64,000 nt of DNA from Solibacillus ferritrahens (GTDB lineage: Bacteria; Bacillota; Bacilli; Bacillales_A; Planococcaceae), in NCBI RefSeq assembly GCF_037027585.1, contig NZ_JAXCLE010000004.1, positions 124,001 through 188,000 on the forward strand. The letters are read 5' to 3'. Of this stretch, positions 58,183 through 64,000 are shown piece by piece (within the stretch, counting starts at the first letter, position 1; each line of letters begins with the position of its first letter). Position numbers and translations under genes: made by a program. The notes under the pieces were generated by a model. That model saw only the letters and a list, made by a program, of their open reading frames with translations. It had not been told where the DNA came from and ran no database searches.

Positions 58183-60741
58183 ATGGCTAACCAACCAAAG
58201 AAATACAAAAAATTCGTAGCAACAGCTGCGACGGCTACATTAGTAGCATCTGCAATCGTACCAGTTGCATCTGCTGCATCATTATCGGACATTTCAGGTA
58301 ACACACACGAGGAAGCAATCACTGCATTAGTAAGTGATGGTATCATCTCTGGTTACCAAGATGGCACATTCAAGCCTAACAAAGAATTAACTCGTTCTGA
58401 CGTAGTTAAATTATTAGGTAAGTTTTTAGAAACTAAAGGTTATGAAGCTGCTGCTGACTACAAAACTCGTCCAGCATTTGCTGACTTAACTACAAAAACT
58501 AACGAAGAGTTATTAAAATACGCTTCTTTAGTTAAAGAAGCTGGCGTATTCGTAGGTTCTAACGGTAACCTTTTAGCTGGTGACCCAATCACTCGCGAAA
58601 ACATGGCTATCACTTTAGTACGTACAGTTAACACTGTATACAATATCAGCTTAGAAGAGTACGTAGCTACTCAAGATTTCAAAGGTGATGTAACTGACTT
58701 AACTCAAGCTAAAGCAGAAGCTCGCACAGCGATTTCTGTATTAGACTTCTATGACATTACAAACCCAGCTGCACCAGCGTTCAACCCAAAAGGTAACACA
58801 ACTCGCGGTCAATTCGCGTCATTCTTACACAAAACAATCACTGCTGATTACACAGCTGCTGGTCAAGAAGATCAAGAAGCTTCATCAGTATTACCTACTG
58901 CAATTGCATTTGAACAAACTTCAATCCAAGGTACTTATGGTGAAACAGTAACTTTAAAGGCTAAAGTAACTGTAGCTGAAGGTGAATCTACAACTAACAT
59001 TCCTGTGAAGTTTGATATCTTCCATGAAAAATTAGTTAACGATACAACTATCGTTCCTCAAATTACAGAAACTGTAAAAACTGACGAAAATGGTGTAGCA
59101 ACTTATACTTATACTCGTTCACAAGGTAATACAGATAACGTAAATGCATATGCAACTGGTAAACCAGCATTAAAAGCAGCTGCAAAAGTATACTGGGATA
59201 CAAACTTAGCAATTAAAGATGTTACAGAAGGAACAACTTTAGCTAATGGTGAACAAAAAGTTTACCAAATTACTGGTGAAAACAATGAATTAGTTTACGT
59301 AGCTTTCAAAGAAAACTTAAATGTAGCTCCTGAAAAAGCTGTTCGTGGTGTAGAGTTCCTAGGTTTAAACACTACTGGTGATTCTGCTACTGCTAAATTT
59401 GCTTATGAATATACAACTGGTGGATATGCTGTAGGTGTTATTCGTTTAGATGCTACAGGTAAAGCAAACTTAGTATTAACTGGTGATGATGCAGCAGTAA
59501 CTCCGATTGCTTTCGTAAACAACCCAGGCACAAATGCTAAGTATGATGCTACTGCTTTACAAGCTGTAGGTTCAACAGTAACATTTGCTAAAGAGTCAGT
59601 ATTTGATTTATCAATTAAAGCTGAAGGTAACCAAACTGCATCTATTAACTTAAACGATGTTCAGACTGGTGGACGCGACTATGTTGCAACACTTAAGAAT
59701 AAAGAAGGTAAAGCATTAGCAAATGCAGAACTTTTTGTAACTTTTAATAACGAAACAACAACATTGCGTAATGAAGTACGTGTATATGATGTTGATGGTG
59801 AACGTGTAAATCCGACAACTACTGACTCAGTAACATTCCGCATTGTTACAGATAAAGATGGAGTAGCTAAGTTTACAGTTAGTCACCCTGATGCTGATGC
59901 ATTTGTAACACCAATTGCATTTATTGACAATGGTACAGGTGCAGGTTCTGAACCTGGTAAATTAGATAAGAAAGATTTACAAGTTACAGGAGAAATCACT
60001 TACTTCCGTACTACAAGAGCTGCTGATTACAGAAGTGAATTAGTAGTTACAAATGCGGATGATAAGGAAGTTACAACATTCGGTAGCGACACAGTTGCAG
60101 AATTTTCTTACCAATTATCTGATCAAAATGGTAAAGCTCGTTCATACGGTTCAGATACACCAGTACAATTTACAGTACGTGCAGGTGCACAAGCAGTTGA
60201 ATTAGTAGATGCAGCTGGTAACCCTGTTGTAGAAAATGGAGTAGCTGTTGTAATCCCTGCATATACTTCAAAAACAATCTTAAACCGTACTGTAGTTGCT
60301 GGGCAAACGGATGTTTCTATCTACTTAAAATCTAACGGTTCAGATGTTCGTGTTACTGCAACACCAACAAACACTGGTTTATCAGGCTTAACATCTGTTA
60401 CTAAAACAGCAACATTCTTATCAGGTGCAAGTACTTCTTACTTCACGATTTCAGATGTAGTACAAACTACTGAAACTAATCCTACTTCTAGAGATGCTGC
60501 GTCAATTACATTAACATTTACTGAAGCAGTAGCAGCTACAAGTATTGAAGCAACTAAAACAGGTGGTACACGTGGTACAATAACTACTGACGCTGCTAAC
60601 AACAAAGTTCTATATGTAGGCTTTGGTGCTGCCCCTGTATCTGTTGGAGAAACAGTATCTATTTCTTACAAAGGTAAAGTTTACAGCTTTGTATATGAAA
60701 CAAATGCTGCTAACAACAGAAATGTATTTAGAGCACAGTAA
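58183..60741 (+). CDS. S-layer protein with three SLH domains
   Basis: 852 residues, cell-surface array protein. Signal peptide ending VASA before Ala32. Three SLH domains (about res. 33-80, 90-150, 155-215) with DGIISGYQDGTFKPNKELTRSD, GVFVGSNGNLLAGDPITREN and FNPKGNTTRGQFASFLHKT as their conserved parts; they bind pyruvylated wall polysaccharide. Then Ig-like beta domains (about 225-760) with two related segments, VTPIAFVNNPG (about 437) and VTPIAFIDNGT (about 572), and a SbsA-type C-terminal Ig domain (about 770-852). Strong codon bias (TTA, GTA, AAC, CCA) and Cys-free sequence fit a very abundant exported protein. Neighbours make wall polysaccharide. Confidence 0.95.
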   Translation: MANQPKKYKKFVATAATATLVASAIVPVASAASLSDISGNTHEEAITALVSDGIISGYQDGTFKPNKELTRSDVVKLLGKFLETKGYEAAADYKTRPAFADLTTKTNEELLKYASLVKEAGVFVGSNGNLLAGDPITRENMAITLVRTVNTVYNISLEEYVATQDFKGDVTDLTQAKAEARTAISVLDFYDITNPAAPAFNPKGNTTRGQFASFLHKTITADYTAAGQEDQEASSVLPTAIAFEQTSIQGTYGETVTLKAKVTVAEGESTTNIPVKFDIFHEKLVNDTTIVPQITETVKTDENGVATYTYTRSQGNTDNVNAYATGKPALKAAAKVYWDTNLAIKDVTEGTTLANGEQKVYQITGENNELVYVAFKENLNVAPEKAVRGVEFLGLNTTGDSATAKFAYEYTTGGYAVGVIRLDATGKANLVLTGDDAAVTPIAFVNNPGTNAKYDATALQAVGSTVTFAKESVFDLSIKAEGNQTASINLNDVQTGGRDYVATLKNKEGKALANAELFVTFNNETTTLRNEVRVYDVDGERVNPTTTDSVTFRIVTDKDGVAKFTVSHPDADAFVTPIAFIDNGTGAGSEPGKLDKKDLQVTGEITYFRTTRAADYRSELVVTNADDKEVTTFGSDTVAEFSYQLSDQNGKARSYGSDTPVQFTVRAGAQAVELVDAAGNPVVENGVAVVIPAYTSKTILNRTVVAGQTDVSIYLKSNGSDVRVTATPTNTGLSGLTSVTKTATFLSGASTSYFTISDVVQTTETNPTSRDAASITLTFTEAVAATSIEATKTGGTRGTITTDAANNKVLYVGFGAAPVSVGETVSISYKGKVYSFVYETNAANNRNVFRAQ

Positions 60742-60784
60742 TAATTTTACTTTAAGAAGCTAGGATTAATATAATTCTAGGTTA

Positions 60785-60820
60785 TAAAAAGCAGAATTGC
60801 ATATGCAATTCTGCTTTTTA
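60785..60820 (+). terminator. 36-bp perfect palindrome terminator after the S-layer gene
   Basis: Perfect palindrome centred at 60802/60803 (arm TAAAAAGCAGAATTGCAT), 43 bases after the stop. Its T-run is inside the right arm. Same near-loopless design as the terminator before the gene. Confidence 0.8.
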
Positions 60821-61286
60821 ATTGTAATTGTATTGTTTGATGGGTCTTTAGGTGATATATGGTATGGGATAATAATCCTGGGAATGTCCTTTTATAAATG
60901 TTTTGAGAATTAAACAGAGATTTAAAACAAAAATAGCTGATCTATTTCATGAGTTATAGGGAAATTTATCTGGTGTTAAAAGTATAGTAGTTAGTTTAAT
61001 GACTTATTAATATAACTTACTTAATATTAATGAGAAGATTATAGCTTTAGGCATTTTTGAATCTATAACAATATTTTGGTTTTGTCATATAACTTAAAAT
61101 CCAATCAAAAATTTTTTCGAGTTAGCATTTTAATTGAGTGCATTAAATTATTATAAAACATACTTATGTTAGGTATTCTGAATTCTAGTTTAAATTATAA
61201 ATATAGGGAATTATAAGGAAAAAGAGTGAATGATAGTGTATAATGTAAATGTTATTCAAAAGTCAACACATAAAGGATTGTGAGCA
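60821..61286 (+). other. AT-rich spacer before the TPR gene
   Basis: About 465 bases, no gene and no repeat seen. A TATAAT at about 61240 close to the next gene is a -10 candidate, without a good -35. Confidence 0.4.
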
Positions 61287-61781
61287 ATGCAATTTACAGA
61301 ATCGACAAGAAAATACATATTAATAGGGTTTGTTGCTTTTATTATCGTTGGTTTTATTAGTGCAAAAGTTCTGGGGAGTAAACAGGATGAAGAGTTTTTA
61401 GTAGACGATACGCTTTATCAACAAGCGAATCAACTATACAACGAGGGGAATTATCCAGCTGCAGGGGAGTTAATTGATGATTTACTGTTACGTCAGCCAA
61501 ATTCTGAAATCGTCAATTATTTGGGTGGGTTAATTAATGCGAATAATGGTAATTATAAACAATCTGCTATTTTACTTCAAAAGACAATGGATATTAATCC
61601 CCATAAAGTAGAGGATCCAATGTTTATGCTGCAATTTGGCGAAGTGCTGTTATTCGCTGAGCGCTTTGAAGACTCTAAAATCGTTCTCGAAAAATGCCGT
61701 GAGTGGGGTTGGCTACCAGAATCTTATCCTACCTATCAAGAACGTGTGACAGAATTGTTAACTCAAATTGAGAATATGTAA
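61287..61781 (+). CDS. Membrane-anchored TPR protein
   Basis: 164 residues: one N-terminal membrane helix (about res. 10-28), then TPR-like helix pairs (about 43-150, including LYNEGNYPAAGELIDDLLLRQP and GNYKQSAILLQKTMDINP) facing the outside. It is followed 18 bases later by an O-antigen ligase-type gene. Several bacterial ligases carry a TPR domain at their own C terminus, so this may be the separate TPR partner of the ligase. AAAGGATTGTGAG precedes the ATG. Function inferred from domain and context. Confidence 0.8.
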   Translation: MQFTESTRKYILIGFVAFIIVGFISAKVLGSKQDEEFLVDDTLYQQANQLYNEGNYPAAGELIDDLLLRQPNSEIVNYLGGLINANNGNYKQSAILLQKTMDINPHKVEDPMFMLQFGEVLLFAERFEDSKIVLEKCREWGWLPESYPTYQERVTELLTQIENM

Positions 61782-61799
61782 TAAGGAAGGTAACTTAAA

Positions 61800-63356
61800 A
61801 TGACTTCATTTTATGAAGAACTTCATAAATCCGAAAAATTTAGTGACGAAGCAGAAAATATTCAGTCCCGTGCCACAATTGATAAATGGATTTTTCGATT
61901 ATTATTATTATTAATCGGTTTTATGCCATTAATCGTTATGGCAAATGTAGAAGAAGTAATCAGTCCTTTAGTATCGAATGTAGAGCTACTTTCAACAGGC
62001 GTAAAAGGAGATTTATTTACACATTATAAAGCATTGGTTGTGCTAATAATTACGATAGTCACAGGTGTAATGCTGTTAGTAAAAGTATTTTTTATGGATG
62101 GGAAGATTCACAAAACATATTTAAACTATTTTTTAGGTCTCTTTGTAGTAGCTATTGTTATATCAACCATAGCCTCTCCAAATATTTCGGTTGCTTTAAA
62201 TGGTCAATATAACCGTTCAGATGGTGCAATTAGCTGGCTGTGCTATGTGTTATTAATGTTTATAGCAATGAATATTGAATATCCCAAAAAAGCAGTTTCC
62301 TATATTATGTATAGCATGGTGCCGTTTGTATTAATTAATCTATACATAATTACGATGAATTTCTATGGGGCGGATTTATTGATTAATAAGTCTGAATTGC
62401 AGAAGTTTATTTCGCTGTTTTTACCTGAAGGAGCAAATATTTCAGAAGAATCTCAATTGGTAGGTACATTAAACCAATGGAATTATATGAGTGGCATGTT
62501 TGCGATTATGACGATAATGTATTTAACTTGGGCTGTTACTGTGAAGAAATGGCATGAAACTATAATAGGGGCTATCATGGCTAGTGTTGCAATTACAATT
62601 ATGTTTATGTCGGTTTCTACGAGTGGATTTTTGACAGTTTTATTATTATTATTCATCATATTAATTTCAGTTTTATTGACAGAAAAAAAAGGACAAGCAA
62701 TCGCGGCATTAGCAATTTTCTTAGTGATTGCTGCACCAATGTTCCATGTTTTAGCTGAAAAGAATATACGTGTATGGAATGAATCATTCGGGTTCATTAT
62801 TGAGAAAAACCCCTATTTGGATGAAGCAGCAGAACTCATTAAGACAACTAATGTAACATATGCAAGTGGAAATGCGTTTGAATTGCCGGTACTACCTGAA
62901 AGAACATTAGCGGCAGGGTCTGGTCGTGTATATATTTGGGACAAAACACTAGAATTAATAAAAGAACGTACTATATTAGGATATGGTAATGATTCTTTAT
63001 TATATAATTTCCCACATTATAATATCGATTCACGCGCAGGCGGATGGGACGAGAACACGATTACAGATAAACCACATAATGCATTTATTGGAGTATTATA
63101 CGGTTCTGGAATTATTGGTCTACTTTCGTTAATAGTTTTATTGATAACGATGGGAATTAAAACGTATAAATCTTTATTAAATAGATCATGGACAATTTTC
63201 ATATTAGCTATTACAGCTTTAGCATATTTTGCACAAGCGATGTTTAATGATTCTTTACCGGCTATTTCAGCTTTTGCATTTATTATTATGGGGATGTTGA
63301 TTGCGTTAGAACAACATAAGAATAAGGAGAATATATCAAATGGAAGAAACGATTGA
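61800..63356 (+). CDS. O-antigen ligase/polymerase-family membrane protein (Wzy/WaaL-like)
   Basis: 518 residues with about 11-12 membrane helices. The large outer loop between late helices (about res. 325-420) contains GSGRVYIWDKTLELIKERTILGYG-type ligase motif, split here as SGRVYIWDKTL and ERTILGYGND, and DKPHNAFIG, where Arg and His are the functional residues of PF04932 proteins. It should polymerise or ligate a lipid-linked polysaccharide, possibly the S-layer-binding wall polymer or S-layer glycan. AAGGAAGG precedes the ATG. It overlaps the next gene by 17 bases. Confidence 0.88.
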   Translation: MTSFYEELHKSEKFSDEAENIQSRATIDKWIFRLLLLLIGFMPLIVMANVEEVISPLVSNVELLSTGVKGDLFTHYKALVVLIITIVTGVMLLVKVFFMDGKIHKTYLNYFLGLFVVAIVISTIASPNISVALNGQYNRSDGAISWLCYVLLMFIAMNIEYPKKAVSYIMYSMVPFVLINLYIITMNFYGADLLINKSELQKFISLFLPEGANISEESQLVGTLNQWNYMSGMFAIMTIMYLTWAVTVKKWHETIIGAIMASVAITIMFMSVSTSGFLTVLLLLFIILISVLLTEKKGQAIAALAIFLVIAAPMFHVLAEKNIRVWNESFGFIIEKNPYLDEAAELIKTTNVTYASGNAFELPVLPERTLAAGSGRVYIWDKTLELIKERTILGYGNDSLLYNFPHYNIDSRAGGWDENTITDKPHNAFIGVLYGSGIIGLLSLIVLLITMGIKTYKSLLNRSWTIFILAITALAYFAQAMFNDSLPAISAFAFIIMGMLIALEQHKNKENISNGRND

Positions 63357-64000
63357 GTTGCGAGAAATAATTTCAATTTTATTAAAGGGTAAATGGTTAA
63401 TCTCAATTTGTACAATCATTGCCTTGATATTTGCGGGTATAATTAGTTGGTTTTTATTGGAAGAGAAATATGAATCAAAGGCAGTTGTACAAATTTCTAG
63501 TGGTGTACAAGATGCAGGTATAATGTCAAATTACGTAGCGGCTGAATTTACACCAATAGTATACATGCAACGAATGCAAAATGTAGAGCAGAATAAAAAG
63601 TATTTTAAAGCAAATGGTATTGATAATTTCAAAAGTACAAATTTAACGGTGGGAAATCAGCCAAATACGAATTTAGTAGAAATGAAATATAAAGCTAACA
63701 CCCCTGAAGAAGCACAAAACCATTTAAAACTAGTCATGGAGAAAACGAAAAGTGAAGTAAGTACTTCTATGAAAGAAACATTAGATCAACTAGAACAAAG
63801 TTTTTTAAAAGAATCAAAAAGCCTATCTAATGAAATTGAACAGTTAATGTCAAGATACAATAATGTCATTACAAAAAATAAATTACCAGAAGTATTAATA
63901 TTACAAACAATTTCTTCATCGCAATTTGTATTGAATTTAGCACCTGAACACTCAAGTGCATTATCCAATGTTACTGGAACCATTCAAAATGAATTATTAC
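63340..64000 (+). CDS. Wzz/YveK-type polysaccharide chain-length protein (partial, cut by window end)
   Basis: 220 codons are visible and the frame is open at the window end. N-terminal EETIELREIISILLKGKW and a first membrane helix (about res. 18-40) are typical of PCP-2 proteins (Wzz, YveK, CapA), followed by an outer domain with a long Lys/Glu-rich coiled coil (about 125-175). AAGGAGA lies 10-16 bases before the ATG. These proteins control polymer length with Wzy and, in Gram-positives, activate a BY-kinase usually encoded next. Confidence 0.85.
   Translation, partial: MEETIELREIISILLKGKWLISICTIIALIFAGIISWFLLEEKYESKAVVQISSGVQDAGIMSNYVAAEFTPIVYMQRMQNVEQNKKYFKANGIDNFKSTNLTVGNQPNTNLVEMKYKANTPEEAQNHLKLVMEKTKSEVSTSMKETLDQLEQSFLKESKSLSNEIEQLMSRYNNVITKNKLPEVLILQTISSSQFVLNLAPEHSSALSNVTGTIQNELL

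Noticed and set aside
1..64000. Insertion sequences, prophage, tRNA or rRNA genes
   Set aside because: No transposase, integrase, phage gene, tRNA cloverleaf or rRNA segment was recognised; the backbone order is conserved throughout.

Overview
The window is a chromosomal segment of a low-GC, endospore-forming Gram-positive bacterium of the order Bacillales. The gene order fadF-type/acd - rpoE - pyrG - ywjG - spo0F - fbaA - tal - murAB - glpX - rho - rpmE - tdk - prfA - prmC - spoIIR - ywlC - ywlE - rpiB - ywlG - glyA - upp - mnaA - atpIBEFHAGDC - murAA - spoIID - spoIIQ - spoIIID - mbl - flhO - flhP - fabZ - ywpF - ssbB - ywqA/ywqB matches the Bacillus subtilis backbone. An SLH-type S-layer gene inside a surface-polysaccharide locus points to Planococcaceae (Solibacillus/Lysinibacillus-like). 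The genus is inference; no rRNA or tRNA gene is present to confirm it.

Layout. 1-6.5 kb: end of a 3-hydroxyacyl-CoA dehydrogenase gene, two acyl-CoA dehydrogenases, a TetR regulator and a fused isobutyryl-CoA mutase (IcmF), i.e. branched-chain acyl-CoA metabolism. 6.6-17.6 kb: RNA polymerase delta, CTP synthase behind a recognisable CTP-sensing attenuator, Spo0F behind a sigma-H promoter, glycolytic/gluconeogenic enzymes, MurAB, Rho, L31 and thymidine kinase. 17.8-29.2 kb: translation release and its methylation (PrfA, PrmC), SpoIIR, t6A synthesis, YwlE phosphatase, a chemoreceptor, a c-type cytochrome lipoprotein, RpiB, GlyA, Upp and UDP-GlcNAc 2-epimerase. 29.4-36.9 kb: complete F1Fo ATP synthase operon with a long leader. 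37-45.3 kb: MurAA, the sporulation genes spoIID, spoIIQ and spoIIID, Mbl, two flagellar rod/hook-type proteins and FabZ. 45.4-54.8 kb: small proteins, NERD protein, YwpF, SsbB, SNF2 helicase with SWIM protein, IDEAL-domain protein. 55.4-64 kb: cell-surface locus with UDP-ManNAc dehydrogenase, TagA/WecG glycosyltransferase, S-layer protein, TPR protein, O-antigen ligase-type polymerase and a Wzz-type protein cut by the window end.

How the parts work together. MnaA (28 kb) and WecC (55 kb) form the two-step route from UDP-GlcNAc to UDP-ManNAcA. With TagA/WecG and the Wzy/Wzz-like proteins they could build the wall polysaccharide to which the SLH domains of the S-layer protein bind. Spo0F, SpoIIR, SpoIID, SpoIIQ and SpoIIID cover the route from phosphorelay to engulfment and mother-cell gene control.

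Most unusual feature: three intergenic arrays (about 16.68-16.86, 46.38-47.10 and 54.88-55.10 kb) of degenerate short motifs (ATATTCGYCA / ATATTAGACA / TTATTAGAAA type) repeated every 19-22 bp, that is, about two helical turns. The largest also contains a 217-bp tandem repeat. They do not look coding, are not CRISPR, and I know no described family they fit. Other points worth checking: a helicase gene whose Shine-Dalgarno is separated from its ATG by a small hairpin, a candidate Rex site at the ATP synthase promoter, a near-leaderless spoIID, a ComK-type site at ssbB, and a structured, dispersed non-coding element at 40.8-41.05 and 53.9-54.1 kb.
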